Notes: generated by a model not told the origin, from the letters alone. A stretch of 9,180 nt of DNA from Bacteroidota bacterium (GCA_009918425.1 RGEC01000082.1:1-9180), one strand, 5' to 3'. Shown: positions 1-6,795, numbered from the stretch's first letter. A program made the numbers and translations.

Positions 1-887
1 TCGATTTTTCAGCGGGTGGAATAAACCCCGGAGATGATGTTTTTTTTACATTCCGGCTACCAAGGGTTGTTTCAGCCGCACTGGCCGGCATTGGTCTGTC
101 GCTGAGTGGGATGGCAATGCAATCCCTATTCAGGAATCCGCTGGCAGGCCCCTTTCTCACCGGCGCCACACCCGGAGCTTCGTTTGCTGTGGCAGTTTTT
201 CTATTGGCATTTCCCTCTGGTTTTGCCGCAGGCTGGTTGCAAAGTGCTGGTATCGCCGCAATCGGTATGGCTGGCAGTATGGCTGTTTTATTCTTACAGC
301 TGCTTATTCAGCAAAGACACGGAAATGCCTTTACATTGCTCATTTCGGGTGTATTACTCGGATATTTGCTGGGTGCAGGCACTGAAATATTACAAGGAAT
401 GGCGCAGGCCGAACAGGTTAAAAGTTTTGTTATGTGGGGTTTGGGCAGCTTCGACAGGGTACAACAAGAGGAGATCCCACTCATGGCAGGAATTGTGCTG
501 GTTTCGGCCGTGTTATTATGGCTGATGCGCTTTAAATTCGATGCCTACCTTCCCGGCGACACCTATGCAACTTCAGCAGGTATTGATGTGCCTAAATTTC
601 GCATGTGGGTTGTTATAGTTTCCGGACTTACGGCAGGTGCGATAACCGGATTTTGCGGGCCTATCGGTTTTGTGGGAATGATTGCCCCACATTTTGCCCG
701 AGGACTTATGAAAAGCAACAACCACGGCATTTTATGGTTTCCCACCATACTGTGCGGAATGGCTTTATGTATTTTGGCAGACTGGGTAGCACATCACGCC
801 ATAAACAACATGATATTACCCACCAATGCTGTTTGCGCAATACTTGGCGCACCTGCAGTGCTTTGGATTATTCTCAGAAAAAAATAA
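1..887 (+). CDS. FecCD/BtuC-family iron (haem, siderophore or cobalamin) ABC transporter permease, 5' partial
   Basis: This is the inner-membrane permease subunit of a type II ABC importer, which moves haem, ferric siderophore or vitamin B12 from a periplasmic binding protein into the cytoplasm. The frame is open from base 3 to the stop at 885-887, giving about 294 residues. The family is usually 320-350, so roughly 30-50 N-terminal residues lie left of the window. The ATG at 111 is internal: family motifs precede it, namely FRLPR (51-65) and the run leading into LSLSGMAMQ. After it come NPLAGP, then CGPIGFVGM..APHFAR (654-701), which is the conserved coupling region facing the ATPase, and a C-terminal AILGAP motif before the last helix. 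Many hydrophobic helices alternate between these motifs. The substrate cannot be read from the sequence. The partner ATPase and binding protein are not in the window and probably lie to the left. The gene converges on the DUF4294 gene with one base between the stops. Confidence 0.93.
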   Translation, partial: DFSAGGINPGDDVFFTFRLPRVVSAALAGIGLSLSGMAMQSLFRNPLAGPFLTGATPGASFAVAVFLLAFPSGFAAGWLQSAGIAAIGMAGSMAVLFLQLLIQQRHGNAFTLLISGVLLGYLLGAGTEILQGMAQAEQVKSFVMWGLGSFDRVQQEEIPLMAGIVLVSAVLLWLMRFKFDAYLPGDTYATSAGIDVPKFRMWVVIVSGLTAGAITGFCGPIGFVGMIAPHFARGLMKSNNHGILWFPTILCGMALCILADWVAHHAINNMILPTNAVCAILGAPAVLWIILRKK

Positions 888-888
888 G

Positions 889-1449
889 TTACTCTAGTTT
901 TTCGATGCGGATGATGTTTTCGATCCGAAAATCGGTTACCGGATCAAACTCAACCTTCATATCGTGTCCGTATACGGTGCCGAATGCCTGCCAGAAAAAA
1001 GCTTCAGCACCTCCCCTGTAATTTTTCATGATTTCCCAGGTTGTTTTGCCTGTTTCCCGGTGAATTAATTTCATCAAAATCTTTCCATCATCAATACTCA
1101 GATCCTTCAACTGATTCATATACATCTCCTTCAAACTCTCTTCACACTCTTTTATGTAACGCTTGCGCTCCCTTTTGTTTTTTTTCTGGGCTAGGTTATC
1201 CTCCATTACCCGCATTTTGTAGGCCGCCATTTTTGCGTAAGGCATAACCTTCTTAACACGCTTCTTTAACCGTTGATAAGCCTTGCGTCCCTCCTCATTC
1301 ATCCCTGCACTCACCAAAACGGGATCCATAGTTTTGTTGTCAATAGTATCTCCATCAACCACAATCCAGCGACCAAGGGTATCCTGTGCGCTCAACCTAG
1401 ATAAACAGCTAATCAGGATTAAAAAAACAATCTTTTTAAATTGGTGCAT
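889..1449 (-). CDS. Secreted DUF4294 domain-containing protein
   Basis: This 186-residue protein matches the Bacteroidota-restricted DUF4294 family, for which I know no established function. Residues 1-21 form a signal peptide: KK, then a hydrophobic run, ending in SAQ-like cleavage context. The mature part begins with a short beta-like stretch (RWIVVDGDTI) and then GMNEEGRKAYQRLKKRV. A highly basic, charged, probably coiled-coil helical middle follows at about residues 55-115. The conserved C-terminal block has LIHRETGKTTWEIMKNYRGG (about 128-147), AFFWQAFGTVYGHD and a final DFRIENII. There is no lipobox cysteine (the cysteine at 15 is inside the hydrophobic core), so it is likely periplasmic. 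The ATG at 1447-1449 gives the complete signal peptide. It is the last gene of the minus-strand block, 21 bases after the Lgt-like gene, and may have its own promoter overlapping the upstream stop codon. Confidence 0.88.
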   Translation of the reverse strand: MHQFKKIVFLILISCLSRLSAQDTLGRWIVVDGDTIDNKTMDPVLVSAGMNEEGRKAYQRLKKRVKKVMPYAKMAAYKMRVMEDNLAQKKNKRERKRYIKECEESLKEMYMNQLKDLSIDDGKILMKLIHRETGKTTWEIMKNYRGGAEAFFWQAFGTVYGHDMKVEFDPVTDFRIENIIRIEKLE

Positions 1450-1465
1450 ATTTCGATTAGTAAAA

Positions 1466-1473
1466 CAAATTTA
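1466..1473 (-). promoter_or_regulatory. Candidate TAnnTTTG -7 box for the DUF4294 gene
   Basis: On the minus strand this reads TAAATTTG, a perfect match to the Bacteroidota -7 consensus TAnnTTTG. It ends 16 bases before the ATG at 1449, which would give a leader of about 10 bases. It overlaps the stop codon of the Lgt-like gene (1471-1473). I see no convincing TTG/TTTG -33 element 17-23 bases upstream, and the local sequence is AT-rich, so this may be chance. Confidence 0.3.
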
Positions 1474-2664
1474 TGCAGATTTTATTGTCTCGCTCTGCTG
1501 TTTTTTCAACAACCACAATGTTCCTGCCATCATCAATAAAATTGAAATCAACTGTGCCTGAGAGAAAGACACGGAGCCAATTTTGTAGAGACTGTCGCCA
1601 TGTTCGCGGATACTTTCTACCACAAATCTTTCGGCTCCGGCAAAAACCATGTACCATGCAAATAATTTACCCGGTGCCTGAATTTTGAATCGCAACACTT
1701 TCCATAGAATAAAAAACAAACTCAGACCCAGCAATGCTTCATAGAGTGGAGTAGGATATACGGGTACCGCCAGTTCATAACAATAATCGCCTTCACAGCC
1801 TGCAATGGGAATCATGCCTTCAGGTGCAAAACCACCTGTCTGTCCGCCAAGAACATTGTGGGGATATCTGTAGCTCCAGGCCCAATCCGGGAGCCAGGAA
1901 AAGGGATTGGGGGCTGTGTTGGCAATACCCCAGTCACCATCGCCTGAAAACTGACAACCAAAACGACCAATACCATAGGACAACATCATAGCAGGCCCAC
2001 CGGCATCCAGCATTCTCAAAAGGCTAATTCCCTTGCGGTAGCAATACATAAGCACACCGGCAGCGCCACACACCAATCCTCCATAAAATGTCCAACCGCC
2101 CGTACTAAAAAACGCATCCAATATGGAAGTCAGACTCAAGCCCGATGGATTTTCAAGAATATGAAACAGCTTGGCACCGACAAAACCGGAAATGAGTGCA
2201 ACGGTAGTTATATTACCCATGTGCCATTCGGCAGAATGCGTATTAGACTCAATATTTGGTTCGGGTAAGCGCTGTTTTTTATCGCTGTAGTAACGCCAGC
2301 CAAGCACAATCAGAACGGATAGTAAACCCAATAAAAAATTACCTTCTGAGGTAAAAATATGCTCTTGAGGGACAAATGTTTCTTCCCCGTTAAACATTAA
2401 ATACAGAATTTTATATCCAAAAACAAAAGCAAAAAACCCATTCAACAAATAGTCAGTCCAAGGATAAGCGGCGCCTACAATTGTTTTTACTTCCACAGAT
2501 TGAAACTGCCCAAGTTCCGTCCTCCTTCTCATTTCGGCAGACATTGACCAAAAAGCACCGGCAATGGATATTGCAACAAAAAAACCAAACGTATTCAGGA
2601 TTTGCAGGGCCGGAATTTCAATTCCGAACATGTCTTTGAAAAAATGGTACAGCGTTGGAAACAC
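1471..2664 (-). CDS. Lgt-like prolipoprotein diacylglyceryl transferase family protein, divergent active site
   Basis: This 397-residue multi-spanning membrane protein belongs to the Lgt family, which transfers diacylglycerol from phosphatidylglycerol to the lipobox cysteine of prolipoproteins. Visible family signs are TFYGGL (192-197), GRFGCQF (233-239) followed by GDGDWG, YPTPLYEA (303-310), and a late AERFVVESIRE (344-353) then SQAQLISI (368-375). It differs from canonical Lgt. The HGG histidine (His103 in E. coli) is Tyr194, and the Asn of RxGN (Asn146 in E. coli) is Cys237, while Arg234 and Arg346 of the conserved arginine positions remain. It is also longer than E. coli Lgt (291), with an extra N-terminal membrane region and an insert around 247-300. 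I recall a Bacteroidota subgroup of this shape, starting M[FY]PT and carrying GR.GCQ..GDGDWG, usually annotated as Lgt. The start is GTG (2662-2664) and fits that conserved N-terminus. It begins 9 bases after mtaB. Catalytic activity is uncertain. Confidence 0.85.
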   Translation of the reverse strand: MFPTLYHFFKDMFGIEIPALQILNTFGFFVAISIAGAFWSMSAEMRRRTELGQFQSVEVKTIVGAAYPWTDYLLNGFFAFVFGYKILYLMFNGEETFVPQEHIFTSEGNFLLGLLSVLIVLGWRYYSDKKQRLPEPNIESNTHSAEWHMGNITTVALISGFVGAKLFHILENPSGLSLTSILDAFFSTGGWTFYGGLVCGAAGVLMYCYRKGISLLRMLDAGGPAMMLSYGIGRFGCQFSGDGDWGIANTAPNPFSWLPDWAWSYRYPHNVLGGQTGGFAPEGMIPIAGCEGDYCYELAVPVYPTPLYEALLGLSLFFILWKVLRFKIQAPGKLFAWYMVFAGAERFVVESIREHGDSLYKIGSVSFSQAQLISILLMMAGTLWLLKKQQSETIKSA

Positions 2665-2673
2665 GTCCGCAAA

Positions 2674-3984
2674 TTAGTGATGCACAATCGCTAAATCAAG
2701 CATACTGCTCACCGTGCCATCCTCATTCATGGTTTCCAGGGTTACATCTGCCAGTTCATTTACCAGCAGAGGATCATAGTCTGCTTTTACCTTGATGTAA
2801 TTATCGGTGAAACCATACATAAAACCGCCTTTTTCTTCTGCTTCAAACAATACACGGCGGGTGGTTCCAAGGTGTTTTCTGTAGAAGGCCTGCCTCTTTT
2901 TTTCACTCAGTGATCTTAACATACTAACCCGTTCATGCCTAACAGACTGGGGTACACGTCCCAGCATCTTTTTGGCAGTGGTATTGGGACGCTCGCTATA
3001 TGGGAAAACATGCAGGTATGCCACATCGAGTTCATTAAGAAAATGATAGGTCTTTAGGAACTCTTCCTCCGATTCTCCCGGAAATCCTACAATCACATCA
3101 ACCCCAATGGCACAATGTGGCATCAATTGCAAGATGCGTTCTATGCGGCTTTTGTATAAATCTGTTTTGTATCGCCGGCGCATTCTGCCCAGAATCTCAT
3201 CGCTACCACTTTGCAACGGAATATGAAAATGGGGAACAAATCGTTCAGATCTGGCCACAAAATCTATGATTTCGTCGTCAAGTAAATTAGGCTCTATACT
3301 GCTGATGCGAAATCGATCAATCGTATTCAGTTTATCGAGTTCCCGGATCAGACCAAAGAAATCTTCTCCGTGATTCACCCCAAAATCACCAAGATTAACA
3401 CCGGTAAGCACAATTTCGCGCACAGGCCCGGTCGCTACTTGCTTTATCTTAGCATGGGTTTCTGCAATGTTGGCACTGCGGCTGCTACCCCTGGCCAAAG
3501 GTATGGTGCAAAACGAACAAAAATAATCGCATCCATCCTGTACTTTTACGAAAGCACGAGTACGTTCGCCTTCACTAAAGCCGGGTACAAAATCGCGGGT
3601 TTCTTTGATAGGAGAATTTAGAATCCGGGCCTTGGGTTCCTTACTCAATTCGCCCAAATGGGCCATAAGATTGAATTTTTCTGCAGCACCGAGAACCAGA
3701 TCCACACCCGAAATCTGGGAAATCTCAACCGGCTTTAGCTGTGCGTAGCAACCTACAACAACAACGTATGCATTGGGATTGTAGCGCAGTGCCTCGGCAA
3801 CTACCTTTTTGCACTTCCGGTCGGCATGATCCGTAACACTGCAGGTGTTTATTACATACATGTCGGCCCCATCGGTAAATTCGGCACGCACGAAACCATT
3901 ATCGGTCAATTGCTTGCCGATAGTTCCGGTTTCCGCAAAATTGAGTTTACAACCCAGTGTATAAAAAGCGACCGATTGAGCCAT
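2674..3984 (-). CDS. mtaB: tRNA (N6-L-threonylcarbamoyladenosine(37)-C2)-methylthiotransferase MtaB
   Basis: MtaB is a cytoplasmic radical-SAM methylthiotransferase that converts t6A37 to ms2t6A37 in ANN-decoding tRNAs. The 436-residue protein has the full family layout. The N-terminal UPF0004 domain binds an auxiliary 4Fe-4S cluster through Cys12 (LGCKLN), Cys48 (NTCSVTDHA) and Cys79 (VGCYAQ). The radical-SAM core has the CxxxCxxC motif at Cys152, Cys156 and Cys159 (GCDYFCSFC), followed by the LTGVNLGDFG and HIPLQSGSD motifs. The C-terminal ~65 residues form a TRAM-like RNA-binding region. The TLGCKLN opening and NTCSVTDHADRK separate it from MiaB and RimO. Length is normal for the family. 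The ATG at 3984 places Cys12 at the expected distance. It lies 38 bases after the outer-membrane protein gene and 9 bases before the Lgt-like gene, so it probably shares their transcript. It needs two Fe-S clusters, and a Fe-S chaperone gene stands two genes upstream. Confidence 0.96.
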   Translation of the reverse strand: MAQSVAFYTLGCKLNFAETGTIGKQLTDNGFVRAEFTDGADMYVINTCSVTDHADRKCKKVVAEALRYNPNAYVVVVGCYAQLKPVEISQISGVDLVLGAAEKFNLMAHLGELSKEPKARILNSPIKETRDFVPGFSEGERTRAFVKVQDGCDYFCSFCTIPLARGSSRSANIAETHAKIKQVATGPVREIVLTGVNLGDFGVNHGEDFFGLIRELDKLNTIDRFRISSIEPNLLDDEIIDFVARSERFVPHFHIPLQSGSDEILGRMRRRYKTDLYKSRIERILQLMPHCAIGVDVIVGFPGESEEEFLKTYHFLNELDVAYLHVFPYSERPNTTAKKMLGRVPQSVRHERVSMLRSLSEKKRQAFYRKHLGTTRRVLFEAEEKGGFMYGFTDNYIKVKADYDPLLVNELADVTLETMNEDGTVSSMLDLAIVHH

Positions 3985-3992
3985 TGAATCCG

Positions 3993-4000
3993 CAAAATTA
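3993..4000 (-). promoter_or_regulatory. Candidate TAnnTTTG -7 box just upstream of mtaB
   Basis: The minus strand reads TAATTTTG, matching TAnnTTTG, in the 38-base gap before mtaB. It ends only 8 bases before the ATG at 3984, so a transcript started here would have almost no leader. No clear -33 TTG is seen at the usual spacing. It may be an internal operon promoter or a chance match in AT-rich sequence. Confidence 0.28.
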
Positions 4001-4022
4001 AGAAAAATACTGTGTAACCGAC

Positions 4023-4751
4023 TTAAAACAGCGCACTGAACTTGAGATTCCAGGTACTTATACGCTTGCCTGTATTGGTTGCCGGAAAAGCATAAGGCAT
4101 GAACGGAATGATATTCCCGTTTTGGGTTTTTACATCATTCAGGTTATTTATACCTACCTGCAGTTGTACCTGCCAGCCTGCTAAGCTGCCACGATCCTGA
4201 TAGCCGATAACCGCCAGAAACTCTACAGGTTTAAGGGGTAAATTATCCCATTTGTAAAGATGGCTGGTACTATCTAAAAAATGTTGTGCCGGCAATTTGT
4301 CTTCACCGAGATACACGGTACTTCTTACGGTAGCCGAAACAAGGGCCCCAACCTGAACAACACGGGTACGGTTTTCCTTTTTGGGACCCAGTCGATAATT
4401 AAGTAATAGCGGCACATCTGCAGTAATCAACCCAATGCGCCGGTAATTGGAATTACCACCGCCCGGAAAATCGGTGCTTTTATTGGCAAAATTGCTGCCC
4501 CTTAGGCTCCCTTCAAACCCTGTCTGAAACATAAACGGCTTTTTGGTTTCCTTGGTATGCCAGAAAAAACCGGCAGTAGGGCCAAAATAAGGTCTAGGAT
4601 TCTGCAGTTCACCGCCCCACATAGAGGTAAAATTCAACCCCAGTTTTAATCCATAATTCTGCCTGTCCATTATCTCGGCATCACTCCAGTTTTGCCCTTT
4701 TAAAACTGCAGGAACCAAAAAGCTTAACAATATGAATTTTAGTTGTTTCAT
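4023..4751 (-). CDS. Small outer-membrane beta-barrel protein, PorT/OMP_b-brl type
   Basis: This 242-residue protein has a signal peptide (residues about 1-20, KQLKF then a hydrophobic core ending LKGQ). The remainder is a set of alternating-pattern strands typical of Bacteroidota 8-stranded barrels: YGLKLGLNFTSMWG, YFGPTAGFFWH, MFQTGFEGSLRG, ADVPLLLNYRLG, VQVGALVSATVRS, WQVQLQVGINNL and a final strand WNLKFSALF ending in Phe, the usual insertion signal of barrel proteins. A cargo or enzymatic role cannot be read from it. The PorT family name is a fold label only and does not imply a T9SS role. The ATG at 4749-4751 overlaps the TGA of hscA (4748-4750) as ATGA, which implies translational coupling. 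It is therefore a downstream cistron of hscA. The pairing of a cytosolic chaperone with an outer-membrane protein has no obvious functional logic. Confidence 0.82.
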   Translation of the reverse strand: MKQLKFILLSFLVPAVLKGQNWSDAEIMDRQNYGLKLGLNFTSMWGGELQNPRPYFGPTAGFFWHTKETKKPFMFQTGFEGSLRGSNFANKSTDFPGGGNSNYRRIGLITADVPLLLNYRLGPKKENRTRVVQVGALVSATVRSTVYLGEDKLPAQHFLDSTSHLYKWDNLPLKPVEFLAVIGYQDRGSLAGWQVQLQVGINNLNDVKTQNGNIIPFMPYAFPATNTGKRISTWNLKFSALF

Positions 4752-6610
4752 ATCTTATCGATGTGGGTACCTGCCAATGCAGAAGATACGGCTTTATTCA
4801 TCAGTCGCTCGGCAAAAGGCCTTGTGTATTCATTTAACGTATCAATACCCTTCAGTATTGTGTCTTTGTCTAATTGTGTGAGTGTAGATTTAAGTGCATT
4901 GCAAAGCTCAAGGGTTGTTTTTATCTCAACGTCACTCAGCAAAACGGCATTTTTCTCCAAAAAACGGGTTACTGTATATATCATTTGCTCGGCTTCGGTT
5001 CTGGCTTCAACCTGCATGCGCTTTGCAACATCTTCTTTTGCATTGCTCAGACTATCCAGCAACATGCGCTCTACATCAGCGTCTGACAATCCGTACTGAG
5101 GTTTAATTTCAATATGTTGCTGAACGCCACTCCTGAGTTCTTTTGCCTCTACGGTCAATATTCCATCGGCATTGATAAGAAAAGCCACCTCTATTTTGGG
5201 CAAGCCCGCAGGCATGGCCGGAATACCGGAAAGCAATAATTCGCCCAGTTTTCTGTTCTCGGCAGTTAGTTCACGCTCTCCCTGGTAAACGTTGATACCC
5301 ATATTTACCTGCCCATCTACAGAAGTTGTGTAGGATTTTACATATTTACACGGAATTTTAGTGTTACGCGGAATCAACACATCCATTAAACCGCCCAATG
5401 TTTCAATTCCCAGACTCAGGGGCGTAACATCCAGCAGCAATATATCACTCCTGTTGCCGGCAAGCACATCTGCCTCTACAGCGGCTCCCAATGCCACTAC
5501 TTCATCCGGGTTTAAGGTATCATTCACCTTGATATGACCAAACAAACTCGCCAAACGTTGCTTTACAAATGGCATGCGGGTGCTACCTCCTACAACTACA
5601 ACCTCATCTATTTCATCAGGCGTAAGTTTTGCATCTTTGAGCGCCATTTGCAGGCTATGCATGGTTTTATCCATGAGATGCAAGGTTATGGTTTCGAAAC
5701 TGCCATAATCCAGTCCAAGCTTAAACTGTTCATCGGAATGGGTATACATTTCCTCAAAAAGCAAACCTCCGCAAACCTGTCTCTTGGCCTCTTCCGCAAG
5801 CAGTCGAAGTGATTTGAAAGCTTCCAAATGCAGTTTTTCAGGTAAACACTTCAACCAATGATTTACAATTTCTCTGTCAAAATCATCGCCACCCAGATAG
5901 GTGTCGCCCTGCGTACTTAAAACCTCAAAAACACCATCTTCAATTCTAAGCACCGATACATCAAAAGTACCGCCGCCCAAATCATAAACAACAATGGTTT
6001 TGGCCTCACTGCTGTTCAATCCCAGACCATATGCAAGGCTTGCTGCTGTAGGCTCATTCACTATGCGAAGAACTTCCAGGCCTGCCATCTTACCCGCATC
6101 CCGTGTAGCCTGACGCTGGCTGTCATTAAAATATGCCGGCACTGTAACAACGGCACGGTTTACCGTTTTCCCCGTTATGGATTCTGCCCTCCGCTTCAGC
6201 TCTGAGAGTATTTCTGCGCTGAGTTCTATGGGTGTGAAATATTTGCCATTCACCTCAATGCGAACCAGCTTTTCGTCGGCTTCATCCAGAATACGATATG
6301 TATAATAGGGTGCATGAGCTTCTACATCCTTGTAGCTTCTGCCCAAAAGGCGCTTCACTGAGAAAATGGTACTTTCCGGATGTGTAATCAGCGCCTGGCG
6401 GGCAATGTTACCGACCATAGGAAACCCGTCATGGGTGATATGAACTACAGACGGCACTAACAATTCTCCCGCCTTACCCAGCACCTCCGGCTTACCTGTA
6501 TCCGGATTCACAAACGCCACAATACTATTGGTAGTACCTAGGTCAATCCCTACCACCAAATCCTCCTTTTCAAGCGTTCCTGACTTTATATTAATGCTGA
6601 TTTTTGCCAA
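4748..6610 (-). CDS. hscA: Fe-S protein assembly chaperone HscA (Hsp70 family)
   Basis: HscA is the specialised cytosolic Hsp70 that, with HscB, promotes transfer of Fe-S clusters from the scaffold IscU to apo-proteins. The protein has 620 residues against 616 in E. coli. Its ATPase domain carries GIDLGTTNS (21-29, phosphate 1), VTVPAYFNDSQRQATRDA (155-172), NEPTAASLAYGL (185-196), YDLGGGTFDVS (209-219, phosphate 2) and VVGGSTRMPFV (340-349, adenosine). The linker LLLDVTPLSLG (391-401) leads to the substrate-binding domain. The C-terminal end (FAERLMNKAVSSALAGTHIDKI region) resembles E. coli HscA and lacks the EEVD-like or disordered tail of DnaK. The start is TTG (6608-6610). The encoded MAKISINI opening fits what I recall of Bacteroidota HscA, and the next in-frame methionine is residue 65, inside the ATPase domain. 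IscU and HscB are not in the window. It is the first gene of a minus-strand block, behind a good TAnnTTTG promoter. Confidence 0.95.
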   Translation of the reverse strand: MAKISINIKSGTLEKEDLVVGIDLGTTNSIVAFVNPDTGKPEVLGKAGELLVPSVVHITHDGFPMVGNIARQALITHPESTIFSVKRLLGRSYKDVEAHAPYYTYRILDEADEKLVRIEVNGKYFTPIELSAEILSELKRRAESITGKTVNRAVVTVPAYFNDSQRQATRDAGKMAGLEVLRIVNEPTAASLAYGLGLNSSEAKTIVVYDLGGGTFDVSVLRIEDGVFEVLSTQGDTYLGGDDFDREIVNHWLKCLPEKLHLEAFKSLRLLAEEAKRQVCGGLLFEEMYTHSDEQFKLGLDYGSFETITLHLMDKTMHSLQMALKDAKLTPDEIDEVVVVGGSTRMPFVKQRLASLFGHIKVNDTLNPDEVVALGAAVEADVLAGNRSDILLLDVTPLSLGIETLGGLMDVLIPRNTKIPCKYVKSYTTSVDGQVNMGINVYQGERELTAENRKLGELLLSGIPAMPAGLPKIEVAFLINADGILTVEAKELRSGVQQHIEIKPQYGLSDADVERMLLDSLSNAKEDVAKRMQVEARTEAEQMIYTVTRFLEKNAVLLSDVEIKTTLELCNALKSTLTQLDKDTILKGIDTLNEYTRPFAERLMNKAVSSALAGTHIDKI

Positions 6611-6635
6611 ATCTGATTATTTCAATTTAATAATG

Positions 6636-6664
6636 CAAAGGTACAACACATTGACTTGTGCCAA
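6636..6664 (-). promoter_or_regulatory. Bacteroidota-type promoter for hscA and the minus-strand block
   Basis: On the minus strand a TTG (6664-6662, -33 element) is followed after 18 bases by TACCTTTG (6643-6636), a perfect TAnnTTTG -7 box. Both the motif and the spacing fit the Bacteroidota sigma-ABfr consensus. Transcription should begin near 6630, leaving a leader of about 20 bases before the TTG start codon at 6610. A 16-bp palindrome lies directly upstream of the -33 element. Confidence 0.65.
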
Positions 6665-6665
6665 G

Positions 6666-6681
6666 TTCCTTTCGAAAGGAA
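6666..6681. promoter_or_regulatory. Perfect 16-bp palindrome, candidate operator
   Basis: TTCCTTTCGAAAGGAA is identical to its own reverse complement. With one mismatched pair the symmetry extends to 22 bases (6663-6684). It begins one base upstream of the hscA -33 TTG and is centred about 43 bases before the expected hscA start point, a spacing typical for an activator or repressor dimer. The regulator is unknown. It has no spacer loop and no following T-run, so it is not a terminator. Confidence 0.45.
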
Positions 6682-6757
6682 ATTAACCCTGATAATTCAT
6701 TACTTAAAAATGACAATACAACAGTGCCAAATACAATACTATCAAACAATAAAGAGG

Positions 6758-6765
6758 TAAATTTG
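6758..6765 (+). promoter_or_regulatory. Candidate -7 box for the HmuY-like/TonB receptor operon
   Basis: TAAATTTG matches TAnnTTTG exactly. It ends 30 bases before the ATG at 6796, which would give a leader of about 25 bases. No clear TTG/TTTG -33 element is present 17-23 bases upstream, which may mean the promoter depends on an activator or an alternative sigma factor. It also argues against the longer GTG-initiated reading from 6658, since that start would lie upstream of the promoter. Confidence 0.45.
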
Positions 6766-6795
6766 CATCTCAAAATTCCGATATTCACAACTATT

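Larger units (their letters stand above)
889..6610 (-). other. Probable five-gene operon hscA - OMP - mtaB - lgt-like - DUF4294
   Basis: Five minus-strand genes run from 6610 to 889 with gaps of -4, 38, 9 and 21 bases. No intrinsic terminator (GC-rich hairpin plus T-run) is visible between them. The only strong promoter found is upstream of hscA; weaker TAnnTTTG matches precede mtaB and the DUF4294 gene. The products mix Fe-S delivery, an Fe-S tRNA enzyme and three envelope proteins. Confidence 0.6.

Noticed and set aside
106..525. 139-residue open frame on the plus strand overlapping the permease
   Set aside because: It is out of frame with the clear FecCD reading and has a Trp/Cys/Tyr-rich composition typical of a shadow frame.
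876..898. Possible bidirectional terminator (GAAAAA ... TTTTTC) between the convergent stops
   Set aside because: The stem is almost only A-T pairs with a poorly paired interior, so it is too weak to call as an intrinsic terminator.
605..1021. Open frame crossing from the permease into the DUF4294 gene
   Set aside because: It is a shadow of two confident genes, and no domain is visible in it.
4743..5106. Several overlapping 70-118-residue plus-strand frames opposite the hscA 3' end
   Set aside because: They are antisense shadows of the conserved HscA C-terminal domain, with no signal of their own.
4748..6610. Calling the Hsp70 gene dnaK rather than hscA
   Set aside because: The short length, the C-terminus similar to E. 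coli HscA, the absence of a DnaK-like disordered tail and the MAKISINI opening all favour HscA.
6666..6681. Palindrome as a transcription terminator
   Set aside because: There is no loop and no following T-run, and it sits at the upstream ends of two divergent genes rather than downstream of any gene.
6658..6795. Upstream in-frame extension (GTG at 6658) of the HmuY-like protein, adding 46 residues
   Set aside because: The extension would bury the signal peptide, crosses the candidate promoter at 6758-6765, and has no recognisable content. The ATG at 6796 gives a normal signal peptide.
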